Counted from the first letter of the stretch, positions 28,847 through 38,412 are shown. The stretch is DNA of 64,000 nucleotides from Enterobacter sp. 638 (GCF_000016325.1 NC_009436.1:4154001-4218000); one strand, 5' to 3'. The notes: generated by a model not told the origin, from the sequence alone. Translations and numbers: made by a program.

Positions 28847-31033
28847 ATGTCGACTCCAGACACATCTAAAAAAGTGCCGCAATTTTCGGCGCTCAAACTT
28901 AACCCCGTCCCCGCGAAAGAAGATTGCTGCAGCGCAGGTACGTGTGACACACAAAGCGCTCCAGTACTGCCCGCCAGCGGTGAGCGTTACACGTGGGTCG
29001 TCAACGGAATGGACTGCGCTGCCTGCGCCCGCAAAGTGGAAAACGCGGTAAAACAGGTCGCGGGCGTCAACCACGTCCAGGTGCTGTTCGCCACGGAAAA
29101 GCTGCTGGTCAGTGCAGAAAATGACGTGAGCGCCGCCGTCGAATCAGCGGTCACCAAAGCCGGGTACTCCCTCAGAGCCGAAGATGCGCCCACCGAAAAA
29201 GTCTCTCCGCTGCGTGATAATCTGCCGCTCATCACCCTGATCATCATGATGGCGTTAAGCTGGGGGCTGGAGCATTTCAATCATCCGTTAGGCAATCTGG
29301 CGTTTATCGCCACCACGCTGGTGGGGCTGTTCCCGATAGCCCGTCAAGCGCTGCGCCTGATGAAAAGCGGAAGCTGGTTTGCAATTGAAACGCTGATGAG
29401 CGTCGCGGCCATCGGCGCGCTGTTTATCGGCGCGACGGCAGAAGCCGCAATGGTCCTGCTGTTGTTCCTGGTGGGTGAACGCCTTGAAGGCTGGGCCGCA
29501 AGCCGCGCGCGTAAAGGCGTCAGCGCTTTAATGGCATTAAAACCCGAAACCGCCACGCGGGTATTCAACGGCGAGCGTCAGACCGTGGCCATCAACACGC
29601 TGCGTCCGGGCGATGTGATTGAAGTGGCTGCCGGAGGGCGTCTGCCTGCCGATGGCGCCTTAATCACCGCCACGGCGAGTTTTGATGAAAGCGCACTGAC
29701 TGGCGAATCCATTCCCGTCGAGCGCGCGACGGGCGAAAAAGTGCCTGCGGGTGCCACCAGCGTTGACCGTCTGGTGCAGCTCAGCGTGCTCTCGGAACCA
29801 GGCGAAAGCGCCATCGACCGCATTCTGAAACTCATTGAAGAAGCCGAAGAGCGCCGCGCGCCCGTCGAGCGTTTTATTGACCGTTTCAGCCGAATTTACA
29901 CCCCCGTGATTATGCTCATCGCCCTGCTGGTGACGATTATCCCGCCGCTGCTTTTCGCCGCCTCCTGGCAGGAGTGGATTTACAAAGGGCTGACGCTGCT
30001 GCTGATCGGTTGCCCGTGCGCGCTGGTGATTTCGACGCCTGCGGCGATCACTTCCGGTCTGGCCGCTGCGGCGCGCCTTGGGGCATTGATCAAAGGCGGC
30101 GCGGCGCTGGAACAGCTTAGCCAGATTCAGCACGTCGCTTTCGATAAGACCGGCACGCTCACCGTGGGCAAACCGCAGGTCACCGGCGTTTATCCGCTTG
30201 AATTGACCGAGGACGCCCTGCTGACGCTGGCCGCCGCCGTCGAACAGGGCTCCACTCACCCGCTGGCGCAGGCCATTGTACGTGAGGCGCAGTCGCGCGG
30301 CTTAACCCTTCCGGCAGCCAGCGAGCAGCGGGCGCTGGTCGGTTCAGGAATCGAAGCCGATGTAGACGGCAAAAAAGTGCTGATCACCGCCGCCGATAAA
30401 TTCCCGTCGCAGGCACTGGGTCAGCAAATTAGTGAGTTGGAACAGGCCGGGCAAACTGTCATCATTGTGGCCGTAGATGGCGTCGCAAAAGGCGTTCTGG
30501 CGCTGCGCGATACGCTGCGTGACGATGCGAAAGAGGCCGTTGCTGCGCTGCATCAACTGGGTATTCAGGGTGTGATCCTGACGGGGGATAATCCACGCGC
30601 CGCTGCCGCTATTGCCCATGAGCTGGGCCTTGAGTTCAAAGCCGGATTATTGCCAGCCGATAAAGTGCAGGCCGTCACCAAGCTCAACGGCCAGGCACCG
30701 CTGGCGATGGTCGGCGACGGGATCAACGACGCACCGGCGATGAAAGCCTCAACCATCGGGATCGCGATGGGTAGCGGTACCGACGTGGCGCTAGAAACCG
30801 CCGACGCCGCGCTGACGCATAACCGTCTGACCGGACTGGCGCAGATGATCGGCCTGGCGCGCGCGACGCGTGCCAATATCCGCCAGAACATTGGCATTGC
30901 GCTTGGGCTGAAAGGGATTTTCCTGGTCACCACGCTGCTTGGCATCACCGGGCTGTGGCTGGCCGTGCTGGCGGATACCGGTGCGACGGTGCTGGTGACG
31001 GCGAATGCGCTGAGGCTGTTGCGAAAGAAATAG
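28847..31033 (+). CDS. zntA: Zn/Cd/Pb-exporting P-type ATPase ZntA
   Basis: P1B-type ATPase that pumps Zn(II), Cd(II) and Pb(II) out of the cytoplasm. ATG at 28847 gives 728 residues, E. coli having 732. Cys-rich N-terminus (Cys27, Cys28, Cys33), metal-binding GMDCAAC at 54-60, TGES actuator motif at about 285, membrane CPC at 389-391, phosphorylated Asp433 in DKTGT, and GDGIND. Upstream in-frame codons lie in the promoter and are excluded. Expression follows ZntR at 28778-28809. Confidence 0.97.
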   Translation: MSTPDTSKKVPQFSALKLNPVPAKEDCCSAGTCDTQSAPVLPASGERYTWVVNGMDCAACARKVENAVKQVAGVNHVQVLFATEKLLVSAENDVSAAVESAVTKAGYSLRAEDAPTEKVSPLRDNLPLITLIIMMALSWGLEHFNHPLGNLAFIATTLVGLFPIARQALRLMKSGSWFAIETLMSVAAIGALFIGATAEAAMVLLLFLVGERLEGWAASRARKGVSALMALKPETATRVFNGERQTVAINTLRPGDVIEVAAGGRLPADGALITATASFDESALTGESIPVERATGEKVPAGATSVDRLVQLSVLSEPGESAIDRILKLIEEAEERRAPVERFIDRFSRIYTPVIMLIALLVTIIPPLLFAASWQEWIYKGLTLLLIGCPCALVISTPAAITSGLAAAARLGALIKGGAALEQLSQIQHVAFDKTGTLTVGKPQVTGVYPLELTEDALLTLAAAVEQGSTHPLAQAIVREAQSRGLTLPAASEQRALVGSGIEADVDGKKVLITAADKFPSQALGQQISELEQAGQTVIIVAVDGVAKGVLALRDTLRDDAKEAVAALHQLGIQGVILTGDNPRAAAAIAHELGLEFKAGLLPADKVQAVTKLNGQAPLAMVGDGINDAPAMKASTIGIAMGSGTDVALETADAALTHNRLTGLAQMIGLARATRANIRQNIGIALGLKGIFLVTTLLGITGLWLAVLADTGATVLVTANALRLLRKK

Positions 31034-31034
31034 C

Positions 31035-31160
31035 GCGGCCTGATGCCCTCACCCCAGCCCTCTCCCACAGGGAGAGGGAGAAACACTAAAAACGGCAACC
31101 GAAGTTGCCGTTTTCTTTTCATCCGTGCGGCCTGATACCCTCTCTTGCAGGGAGAGGGAA
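31035..31160. repeat. 91-base composite repeat, 1.3 copies
   Basis: Starts one base after the zntA stop with GCGCGGCCTGATGCCC, then a CCCTCTCCC/GGGAGAGGG stem, an AACACT link and an ACGGCAAC/GTTGCCGT hairpin, then CTTTTCATC and a shortened second head plus GAGAGGG (31126-31160). It lies in the convergent zntA/dctM junction. Confidence 0.85.
31089..31114. terminator. Bidirectional terminator between zntA and dctM
   Basis: Eleven-base perfect stem AAAACGGCAAC/GTTGCCGTTTT (31089-31099 with 31104-31114) with a CGAA loop; T runs on both strands. It is the second hairpin of the composite repeat. Confidence 0.8.
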
Positions 31161-31168
31161 AAAACAAC

Positions 31169-32455
31169 TCACTGCATCCCCAGTACCCCCGGTAGCCACA
31201 AGGATATCGCCGGGATATACGTCACCATTCCCAGCACCACCAGCAGCATGGCGTAAAACGGCAGCATCGCGCGGACCACGGTTTCGATGCGCTGTTTACT
31301 CACCGCACTGGCGACAAACAGCACCGAACCCACCGGCGGCGTAATCAGTCCGATCCCCAGATTGACCATCATGATCATGCCGAAATGCACCGGATCGATA
31401 CCCAGCGAGTTGGTCACTGGCAACAGCACCGGCGTCAAAATCAGAATCAACGGCGCCATGTCCATCAGCGTGCCAATCAGCAGCAACATGATGTTGAGGT
31501 ACATCAGGATCACGTACTTGTTATCCGACAGCGACGTGAAGAACTCGGTGATCCGCGTCGGGAGCTGCATGTAGGTCATCACCGCGCCAAACGCCGCCGC
31601 AAAACCAATCAGGATCATCACGATCGTGACCGTTTTCACCGTGCGGCACATCAGCTTCGGCAGCTCTTTCCACTTGTAGTCGCGGTAGATAAACATGGTG
31701 ACGAAAAACGCCCACAGGCAGGCGACGGCCGCCGATTCTGTCGCTGTGAAGATGCCGGACAAAATCCCGCCCAGAATAATCACCACCGTCAATAGCCCCC
31801 ACAGCGCATCGAAGAAAATCTTCACCGCCTGCTTAAACGGGATTTTTTCGCCCTTCGGATAGCCGCGCTTATGCGCGAAACCGAGGCACAAAATCATCAG
31901 GCAGAAACCGAGCAGCAGCCCCGGTAACACCCCCGCGATAAACAGCGTGGCGATCGACACCGTACCGCCCGCCGCCAGCGAGTAAATCACCGAGTTATGG
32001 CTGGGCGGAATCAAAATCGCCTGCACCGATCCGCTGGCCGTCACCGCTGCAGCGTACTCGCGCGGATACCCCTTTTTCTCCATTTCCGGGATCATCACGC
32101 TGCCGATTGATGCCGTATCCGCCACCGACGATCCGGAAATCGCGCCAAAAAACGTTGATGCGACGATATTGACCAGCGACAGTCCGCCGCGAATGAAGCC
32201 GACGAAAATGTACGCGAAGTTCACCAGCCGTCGCGCAATGCCTCCTTCCGCCATGATCGCGCCCGCCAGGATAAAGAACGGGATCGCCAGCAGCGTGAAT
32301 TTGTTCACCCCGCTGGTAATCTGGATCATCAACGCTTCCAGCGGCAGGTCAATCCATAGCGCACCCGCAACCGCACTTAGCCCGACGGCGAAGGCCACCG
32401 GCATCCCCAGCGCCAACAAAATGGCGAGGGTGAATAACAAAATAAACGCATCCAT
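31169..32455 (-). CDS. TRAP transporter large permease (DctM type)
   Basis: Large membrane subunit of a tripartite ATP-independent periplasmic transporter, 428 residues, about 12 hydrophobic segments. Typical motifs: GMPVAFAVGLSA, EGGIARRLVNFA, SGSSVADTASIG and the C-terminal NLGIGLITPPVGSVLF. Driven by the Na+ gradient in characterised systems. Forms dctPQM with the two upstream genes. E. coli K-12 has none at this position. The substrate is discussed under the binding protein. Confidence 0.92.
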   Translation of the reverse strand: MDAFILLFTLAILLALGMPVAFAVGLSAVAGALWIDLPLEALMIQITSGVNKFTLLAIPFFILAGAIMAEGGIARRLVNFAYIFVGFIRGGLSLVNIVASTFFGAISGSSVADTASIGSVMIPEMEKKGYPREYAAAVTASGSVQAILIPPSHNSVIYSLAAGGTVSIATLFIAGVLPGLLLGFCLMILCLGFAHKRGYPKGEKIPFKQAVKIFFDALWGLLTVVIILGGILSGIFTATESAAVACLWAFFVTMFIYRDYKWKELPKLMCRTVKTVTIVMILIGFAAAFGAVMTYMQLPTRITEFFTSLSDNKYVILMYLNIMLLLIGTLMDMAPLILILTPVLLPVTNSLGIDPVHFGMIMMVNLGIGLITPPVGSVLFVASAVSKQRIETVVRAMLPFYAMLLVVLGMVTYIPAISLWLPGVLGMQ

Positions 32456-32465
32456 TGTTCACCCC

Positions 32466-32975
32466 TTAACTGTGGTTACCGATCAACACGACCGGGCGGT
32501 TTTCCTGAGAGCCAAACAGCAAACGCTCGATGACAAACAGGATTAGAATGGCCGAACCTACCGGCAACGGCAGATAGCTTTCACCCGACGTGAGGATGGG
32601 GAACTCTGCGACGGGCTGCTCCCACAGTTCGATACACAACAGCAGGCTGTACCAGAAGATCAGTGCGGAAATCAGCAGCATCAGCAGATCCACTGCCCTG
32701 GCGCACAGGTTTTTGAGCATATCGGGCAAGCGATCGGTGAGCATATTCACGGCGATATGCGACCCGGCGCGGTATCCCACCGCCGCACCGATAAAAGTGA
32801 AAGTCACCATGCAAATAATCGCGATCGGTTCCGGCCAGGATTCCCCGCGATTGAGCACATAGCGCGAGAAAATGCCGATGGGGATAACAATCGTCATGAC
32901 CAGCAGCGACACGCCCGCGACGGCCATGGCGAACAGGTACAGGCGGTCCATCCACTTCAGGTAGAGTTCGGACAT
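32466..32975 (-). CDS. TRAP transporter small permease (DctQ type)
   Basis: Small membrane subunit, 169 residues, four hydrophobic segments, with the family signatures NRGESWPEPIAIICMVTFTFIG (from about residue 38) and RAGSHIAVNML. Ten bases lie between its stop and the dctM start. Confidence 0.92.
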   Translation of the reverse strand: MSELYLKWMDRLYLFAMAVAGVSLLVMTIVIPIGIFSRYVLNRGESWPEPIAIICMVTFTFIGAAVGYRAGSHIAVNMLTDRLPDMLKNLCARAVDLLMLLISALIFWYSLLLCIELWEQPVAEFPILTSGESYLPLPVGSAILILFVIERLLFGSQENRPVVLIGNHS

Positions 32976-33000
32976 ACGTCCTCCACGAACACGTTAGGGT

Positions 33001-33984
33001 TTACTTGACGTCCGCGATGGCCTGCATCAGTTCCTTGTGCTTATCGCCGTACTGCGCGCGCACCGGTTCTGTCGCTTTGATAAACACCGCTTTGTCGATA
33101 TCGTGGAATTGCACGCCGCCCGCTTTCATTTTATCCAGCGCCTGCTGGTTGTAAGCGTCCCAGAGTTTGCGCTGTTCAAATTGCGCTTCACGGGCCAGAG
33201 TTTTGATTTTTTGCTGCTCCTCAGCGCTGAGTTTGTCCCATTTCACTTTGGAGTACAGGAGCATTTCCGGCGTGATGAAGTGGCCGCTGAGGGTGTAGTT
33301 TTTGGCAACCGGCATGTAGTTATGCGCCACAAAGGTTGGCGGATTGTTTTCCGCGCCGTCGATCACCCCGGTTTGCATCCCGCTATAGACTTCGCTGACG
33401 CCCATCGCCACCGAGTTGGCCCCCATCGCTTTCAAGGTTGCCAGTGCGACCGGGCTGCCCTGCACGCGGATTTTCTTGCCTTTCAGGTCTTCTGGTTTGA
33501 CGATCGGCTCTTTGGTGATCAGATTACGCGTGCCGGAGTCCATCCAGCCCAGAAACACCAGGCGCGACTTCGGGTTAGCCGTGAGTTTTTCGCCAATCTC
33601 TTTGCCGATATCACCGTCGATCACCTTGTGCATATGGTCTTCATCGCGGAACACGTAAGGCAGTGTGAACACTTCGATATCCGGCAAAATCGCCGCAACA
33701 GGTGCCATTGAGACGCGAATGATATCGATAGCGCCCATCTGCGCCTGCTCAATCATTTGCTTTTCGTCGCCCAGGACACCGCCAGGGAAGACTTTGATCC
33801 CCAGCTTGCCATCGGTTTGTTGGTTGAGTTTTTCACCCATGTTTTGCACGGCCACCACGTTTGGGTAGCCTTCAGGGTGAACATCAGCAGCTTTGATCGT
33901 TTGCGCTGCCGCCGTGGTGGCGAACAGCAGTGACGCGGTGGACAGGCACAAAGAGGCCAGTAACGGCTTGAGGGTCGTTTTCAT
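33001..33984 (-). CDS. TRAP transporter periplasmic binding protein (DctP type)
   Basis: Binding protein of the TRAP system, 327 residues, with signal peptide ending ATTAAA before QTIKAADVHP. Family signatures: LGDEKQMIEQAQMGAIDI, the carboxylate-binding Arg in KKIRVQGSPV, and VIDGAENNPPTF. The ENNPPTF form is common in subunits that bind sugar acids. Together with the KdgR-like palindrome upstream (34016-34030), hexuronate or a related sugar acid is a reasonable guess, but not shown by the sequence. First gene of the dctPQM unit. Confidence 0.9.
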   Translation of the reverse strand: MKTTLKPLLASLCLSTASLLFATTAAAQTIKAADVHPEGYPNVVAVQNMGEKLNQQTDGKLGIKVFPGGVLGDEKQMIEQAQMGAIDIIRVSMAPVAAILPDIEVFTLPYVFRDEDHMHKVIDGDIGKEIGEKLTANPKSRLVFLGWMDSGTRNLITKEPIVKPEDLKGKKIRVQGSPVALATLKAMGANSVAMGVSEVYSGMQTGVIDGAENNPPTFVAHNYMPVAKNYTLSGHFITPEMLLYSKVKWDKLSAEEQQKIKTLAREAQFEQRKLWDAYNQQALDKMKAGGVQFHDIDKAVFIKATEPVRAQYGDKHKELMQAIADVK

Positions 33985-34015
33985 CGGGTCAACTCCAGGG
34001 TAGTGAGATAAGCGT

Positions 34016-34030
34016 TAAAACGTTGTTTTA
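34016..34030. promoter_or_regulatory. KdgR-like palindrome upstream of the TRAP operon
   Basis: TAAAACGTTGTTTTA is a perfect 6+3+6 palindrome, 32 bases upstream of the dctP ATG. It resembles the KdgR operator core (AAAC, three bases, GTTT). The palindrome is seen; the regulator is inferred. Confidence 0.5.
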
Positions 34031-34130
34031 GTTTTACGCTTAAAAATTAGACTACGTCCTGGAAAGCGGAGGTGAAGCAACTCACAAAAGCGATAAGTTT
34101 TGAAACGATGGTTTGAAATCGTAGATTCGA

Positions 34131-34376
34131 TCACGCGCCTTTGCGTAAAAGATAGCGATACGGCAGCGCTTCGGTCTCTTGTGCGATCAGCTCATGTTCC
34201 ATAAAAGTACAGAAACCGGGGATGTCTCGCGTGGTCGCCGGATCGTCGGCAATGATTAAAAGCGTTTCGCCGGTTTGCATCGTGCGCACGGTTTTACGCA
34301 CCATCATAACAGGCTCCGGGCAGCGAAGGCCTTGGGCATCAAGGGTGTGGTCTGGAGTGGAAAACAGGTCGGTCAT
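34131..34376 (-). CDS. tusA: Sulfur carrier protein TusA
   Basis: Takes persulfide sulfur from IscS and passes it to TusD for 2-thiouridine in tRNA, also for Moco synthesis. ATG at 34376 gives 81 residues as in E. coli; an upstream start adds MIEAM. Active Cys19 in GLRCPEPVM. Monocistronic, divergent from yhhQ. Confidence 0.97.
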   Translation of the reverse strand: MTDLFSTPDHTLDAQGLRCPEPVMMVRKTVRTMQTGETLLIIADDPATTRDIPGFCTFMEHELIAQETEALPYRYLLRKGA

Positions 34377-34464
34377 CATCGCCTCAATCATCTAAAAACG
34401 GCTGTAGTTTACGCCGCGTTTTTGGCAAAGCAAACCAGGTTAACGATTGCGTGAAAATTAGCCA

Positions 34465-34492
34465 TTGCAATGTGTTGTCAAAGCAGTATTAT
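34465..34492 (+). promoter_or_regulatory. Candidate yhhQ promoter
   Basis: TTGCAA (34465-34470) and TATTAT (34487-34492) are 16 bases apart. A start near 34499 would place the 5' end directly at the base of the structured leader. Weak -35. Confidence 0.4.
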
Positions 34493-34498
34493 GCGGCC

Positions 34499-34596
34499 GG
34501 TTCAGAATCTGGACCATCAGGCGTTGCTGTTGAAGCCTAAGGTGTCAGATTCAAATTGGGTTCCCTCACCCCAACATTAATCAAAAAGGTCACAAT
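34499..34596 (+). ncRNA. Structured 5' leader of yhhQ, candidate cis-regulatory RNA
   Basis: A nested stem-loop: GAATCTG (34505-34511) with CAGATTC (34546-34552), ACC (34513-34515) with GGT (34541-34543), and AGGC (34519-34522) with GCCT (34535-34538), closing a 12-base loop. A short GGGT/ACCC hairpin follows at 34558-34571. I do not recognise it as any of the known preQ1 riboswitch classes. Function unknown. Confidence 0.45.
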
Positions 34597-35262
34597 ATGA
34601 CGCAGTTCTCTCAATCGCAGCGCGTAAAAGCGTTGTTCTGGCTATCGCTTTTTCATCTGCTGGTGATTACCTCCAGCAACTATCTGGTGCAGCTCCCGAT
34701 CTCCATTTTTGGTTTTCATACCACTTGGGGCGCGTTCAGTTTTCCGTTTATTTTCCTCGCGACTGATTTAACCGTGCGCATTTTTGGCGCGCCGCTGGCC
34801 CGACGCATTATTTTTGCGGTGATGCTGCCTGCGCTGTTCGTGTCGTATGGGATTTCATCACTTTTTTATATGGGAAGCTGGCAAGGTTTCGAGGCGCTGT
34901 TGCACTTCAACCTGTTCGTCGCCCGTATCGCCGCCGCGAGCTTTATGGCCTACGCGCTGGGACAGATTCTTGACGTCCATGTGTTTAACCGTCTGCGTCA
35001 AAACCATCGCTGGTGGATGGCGCCGACCGCCTCCACGCTGTTCGGTAACGTGAGCGACACGCTGGCCTTCTTCTTTATTGCTTTCTGGCGCAGCCCCGAT
35101 GCGTTTATGGCTCAGCACTGGATGGAAATCGCGCTGGTGGATTACGGCTTCAAAGTGCTTATCAGCATCGTATTCTTCCTTCCGATGTACGGCGTTCTGT
35201 TGAATATGCTGCTGAAAAGACTCGCAGATAAATCTGAAATCACCGCATTGCAGGCTGGTTAA
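34597..35262 (+). CDS. yhhQ: Queuosine precursor transporter YhhQ
   Basis: Inner-membrane protein of the QPTR/YhhQ family; E. coli YhhQ imports preQ0 and preQ1 for queuosine in tRNA. 221 residues, six predicted helices, with the family motif FPFIFLATDLTVRIFG and the GNVSDTLAFFFIAF segment. AAAAAGG precedes the ATG. The leader at 34499-34596 may control it. Confidence 0.94.
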   Translation: MTQFSQSQRVKALFWLSLFHLLVITSSNYLVQLPISIFGFHTTWGAFSFPFIFLATDLTVRIFGAPLARRIIFAVMLPALFVSYGISSLFYMGSWQGFEALLHFNLFVARIAAASFMAYALGQILDVHVFNRLRQNHRWWMAPTASTLFGNVSDTLAFFFIAFWRSPDAFMAQHWMEIALVDYGFKVLISIVFFLPMYGVLLNMLLKRLADKSEITALQAG

Positions 35263-35334
35263 ACGTTCGCTTTATCAGTTGTGATAAGATGGATGAATGA
35301 GCCGTTATGGCCGTTTATCGAAAGGAAGAAGTCA

Positions 35335-35892
35335 ATGCGCAATCTGGTTAAATATGTCGGGATTGGCCTGCTGGTTGTGGGTCTTGCGGCCTGTGATAAC
35401 AGCGACACCAAAACACCTGTTCAGGGCGCGGCCGCAGAAAGTAATGCGACCGGCCAGGCGGTCGAGCTGATGGAGGGCAAACTCAGTTTTGCCCTGCCAG
35501 CAGATATGACCGATCAGAGCGGTAAGCTGGGAACGCAGGCGAACAATATGCACGTCTATTCCGATGCTACCGGACAGAAAGCCGTGATTGTGATTGTGGG
35601 CGATGACTCCAACGAAGATCTGGCCGTGCTGGCGAAACGTCTGGAAGATCAGCAGCGTAGCCGCGACCCGCAGCTCCAGGTCGTGACCAACAAGTCTATC
35701 GAACTTAAAGGCCACACTCTGCAACAGCTGGACAGCATCATCTCCGCGAAGGGCCAGACCGCTTACTCTTCTGTGGTGCTCGGTAAAGTTGACGGCAAAC
35801 TGCTGACCCTGCAGATCACGCTGCCAGCAGAAGATCAGCAGAAAGCGCAAACCACGGCTGAAAACATCATCAATACCATCGTCATCAAGTAA
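35335..35892 (+). CDS. dcrB: Lipoprotein DcrB
   Basis: Envelope lipoprotein; E. coli mutants resist phages C1 and C6 and show lipoprotein maturation defects. ATG at 35335 gives 185 residues as in E. coli. Signal peptide and lipobox LAAC with Cys20. The body is nearly identical to E. coli. Its 3' end overlaps the convergent yhhS end by eight bases, and its terminator lies inside yhhS. Confidence 0.95.
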   Translation: MRNLVKYVGIGLLVVGLAACDNSDTKTPVQGAAAESNATGQAVELMEGKLSFALPADMTDQSGKLGTQANNMHVYSDATGQKAVIVIVGDDSNEDLAVLAKRLEDQQRSRDPQLQVVTNKSIELKGHTLQQLDSIISAKGQTAYSSVVLGKVDGKLLTLQITLPAEDQQKAQTTAENIINTIVIK

Positions 35893-37114
35893 CGTTTGAT
35901 GAGGATTTAACGGCCTCCGGCGTTTGCGTCGGGGGCCGTTTTTTTAAGCGCCACGTCAGCAGTAATGCCGCACCCACCAGCCCCGCCGCCGCCAGATAAA
36001 TCACCGGTACACCCGCCCACGCCATCAACAGCCCGGCCAGCGGCCCGGTTACGCCGAGCGACATATCCATAAACACCGTATAGGTCGCCAGCGCCGATCC
36101 CTGATTTTGCTGCGGCACCGCTTTAACCGCCACCACGCCCAGCGCCGGAAAGACCAGTGAAAACCCTGCCCCCGCGAGGAACACACCGATTTTGGCTACC
36201 CACGGCTCGTCGGCGATCCCGGTCAGTAGCAGGCCGATAATCTCAACGGCGAAGCAAATCATCGCCACGTTCAGGCCGCCCAGACGGTTGATGCCGTTCG
36301 GGAACAGCAGACGCGCTCCGACAAACGCGCAGCTAAACAGCGTCAGCGCAAACGCCGCACCGTCCCAGCCTTTGGCGTCGTAGAACAGCGTGATAAAGGT
36401 GGCAATCACGCCAAAACCGGCGGAGGCCAGCGCCAGCGCCATGCCATACGGCCAGACGCGCCCGAGTACGGCGCGAAACGGCAGCGGCTTGCCTTTGCTG
36501 GCTTTGACTTTCGGTCGTGGAATCGCCAGCAAAATAGCAATAAACGCGACGGTCATAATGGTTAATGCCAGCCCGTGAAGCCCGCCCCACGCATAGCACA
36601 GCACGCCAAGCGGTGCGCCGAGCGCCATCGCGCCGTAGGTGACAATCCCGTTCCACGAAATCACGCGGCCAATATGCGCGTTACCGACGACGCCCACGCC
36701 CCACAGCGTTGAGCCGGTTCCCGCCAGGCTTTGCCCTATCCCCAGAATCACGCGCCCGAGGCACAGCAGCGCCAGACTCATTATCGGCCAGCCGCTGGTG
36801 GTGGCCGCCAGCAAATAGCTCAGGCCACTCATGAAACAGCCGCATAACCCGACGACGACAATACTTTTTGGCCCAAACAGGTCGGCATATCGCCCCGACT
36901 GTGGACGGCTCAACAGCGTGGCGAAATATTGCAGGCTGATCACCAGCCCCGCCCAGAAGGCGCTGTATCCCATCACGTCGTGGACGTAACCGGGCAAAAC
37001 CGCCAGCGGCAGACCGATGGTGAGATAGCTGGCGAAATTAAACATGACAACAGAAACGATGCGCAGATTGAGGCGCAATCCGCTAAGTGCCGGTTCGGCG
37101 GCAGGTACGGGCAT
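35885..37114 (-). CDS. yhhS: Major facilitator transporter YhhS
   Basis: MFS permease, 409 residues, twelve predicted helices, with the family loop motif [14 protein letters not shown] after helix 2. Arabinose and other efflux roles have been suggested for E. coli YhhS; the substrate is not evident from sequence. The last ~20 codons also encode the terminator of dcrB on the other strand. Divergent from yhhT. Confidence 0.93.
   Translation of the reverse strand: MPVPAAEPALSGLRLNLRIVSVVMFNFASYLTIGLPLAVLPGYVHDVMGYSAFWAGLVISLQYFATLLSRPQSGRYADLFGPKSIVVVGLCGCFMSGLSYLLAATTSGWPIMSLALLCLGRVILGIGQSLAGTGSTLWGVGVVGNAHIGRVISWNGIVTYGAMALGAPLGVLCYAWGGLHGLALTIMTVAFIAILLAIPRPKVKASKGKPLPFRAVLGRVWPYGMALALASAGFGVIATFITLFYDAKGWDGAAFALTLFSCAFVGARLLFPNGINRLGGLNVAMICFAVEIIGLLLTGIADEPWVAKIGVFLAGAGFSLVFPALGVVAVKAVPQQNQGSALATYTVFMDMSLGVTGPLAGLLMAWAGVPVIYLAAAGLVGAALLLTWRLKKRPPTQTPEAVKSSSNVT
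35909..35945 (+). terminator. dcrB terminator inside the yhhS coding region
   Basis: AACGGCCTCCGGCG (35909-35922), loop TTTG, CGTCGGGGGCCGTT (35927-35940), then seven T to 35945. It ends the plus-strand dcrB transcript and is embedded in the codons for the yhhS C-terminus ([13 protein letters not shown]). Confidence 0.9.
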
Positions 37115-37258
37115 GACTTTCTACCTGGATTTTTGCAACAGTGTTTCACTATTACCACGTCACGCGGTGAAAATCAGCCGCGAATTTCAGATTAACAGCC
37201 TCAAGCGAAGCGCATCGAAGGCACTACACTTAACGAGCACACAACATAAGGAATCAGC

Positions 37259-38308
37259 ATGACATCCGCTCAGCCCGATAAAACGGGTCTCCATATTCTG
37301 TTAAAACTCGCCTGTCTGGTGGTGATCCTCGCGGGGATCCACGCCGCAGCCGACATTATTGTTCAACTTTTACTGGCGCTCTTTTTCGCTATTGTTCTCA
37401 ATCCATTAGTCACCTGGTTTATCCGTCGAGGCATCAAACGGCCGGTGGCGATCACCATCGTTGTCCTGGTCATGCTGATCGTGCTGACTGCGCTGGTCGG
37501 CGTGCTGGCGGCATCGCTCAGTGAATTTTCTACGATGCTCCCCAAATACAACAAAGAGCTGACCCGCAAGGCACTGGAATTACAGGAGATGCTGCCGTTC
37601 CTCAATCTTCATATGTCACCTGAGCGCATGTTGCAGCGTATGGATTCAGAAAAAATCATGACCTTCGCCACCACGCTGATGACCGGGCTTTCGGGCGCGA
37701 TGGCCAGCATTTTGCTGCTGGTGATGACGGTGGTCTTTATGCTGTTTGAGGTGCGCCATGTCCCGTACAAGCTACGCTTTGCGCTGAACAATCCGCAAAT
37801 ACATATTGCGGGCCTGCACCGTGCGCTGAAAGGCGTATCCAAATATCTGGCGCTGAAAACGCTACTGAGCCTGTGGACCGGGGTGATTGTGTGGCTGGGG
37901 TTGACGCTGATGGGCGTACAGTTCGCGCTGATGTGGGGCGTGCTGGCGTTTCTGCTGAACTACGTGCCAAATATCGGCGCGGTGCTTTCCGCCGTGCCGC
38001 CAATGATCCAGGCGTTTCTGTTCAATGGTATTTACGAATGTATGCTGGTCGGCGCGCTGTTCCTGGTGGTGCATATGATATTGGGAAATATTTTAGAACC
38101 ACGCATGATGGGCCACCGCCTGGGCATGTCAACGATGGTCGTCTTCCTGTCATTATTAATCTGGGGATGGCTGCTCGGCCCGGTGGGTATGCTGCTTTCC
38201 GTACCACTCACCAGCGTCTGTAAAATATGGATGGAAACCACCAAAGGCGGTGGAAAACTGGCGATTCTTCTTGGGCCAGGGCGACCCAAAAGCCGGCTTC
38301 CGGGCTAA
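37259..38308 (+). CDS. yhhT: AI-2E family transporter YhhT
   Basis: Polytopic membrane protein of the AI-2E/PerM family (UPF0118), 349 residues as in E. coli, seven or eight hydrophobic segments, with the family signature NYVPNIGAVLSAVPP and GNILEPRMMGHRLGMS. Substrate unknown. Last gene of the conserved backbone before the aryl polyene cluster. Confidence 0.94.
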   Translation: MTSAQPDKTGLHILLKLACLVVILAGIHAAADIIVQLLLALFFAIVLNPLVTWFIRRGIKRPVAITIVVLVMLIVLTALVGVLAASLSEFSTMLPKYNKELTRKALELQEMLPFLNLHMSPERMLQRMDSEKIMTFATTLMTGLSGAMASILLLVMTVVFMLFEVRHVPYKLRFALNNPQIHIAGLHRALKGVSKYLALKTLLSLWTGVIVWLGLTLMGVQFALMWGVLAFLLNYVPNIGAVLSAVPPMIQAFLFNGIYECMLVGALFLVVHMILGNILEPRMMGHRLGMSTMVVFLSLLIWGWLLGPVGMLLSVPLTSVCKIWMETTKGGGKLAILLGPGRPKSRLPG

Positions 38309-38318
38309 ATACTCATTC

Positions 38319-38346
38319 GTAAACCTACCAACCAGGGTAGGTTTAC
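38319..38346 (+). terminator. Stem-loop after yhhT
   Basis: GTAAACCTACC (38319-38329) pairs perfectly with GGTAGGTTTAC (38336-38346). The following T tract is weak (GTTATTTCTC). It lies 10 bases after the yhhT stop. Confidence 0.7.
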
Positions 38347-38412
38347 GTTATTTCTCAGCTCTATAGAATATGTGCCGCTTTTATAAGATATGAGCTATTG
38401 TTGGTTTTCCGT

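Noticed and set aside
34475..34492. TTGTCA and TATTAT as the yhhQ promoter
   Set aside because: Only six bases separate them. TTGCAA at 34465 gives a usable 16-base spacer.
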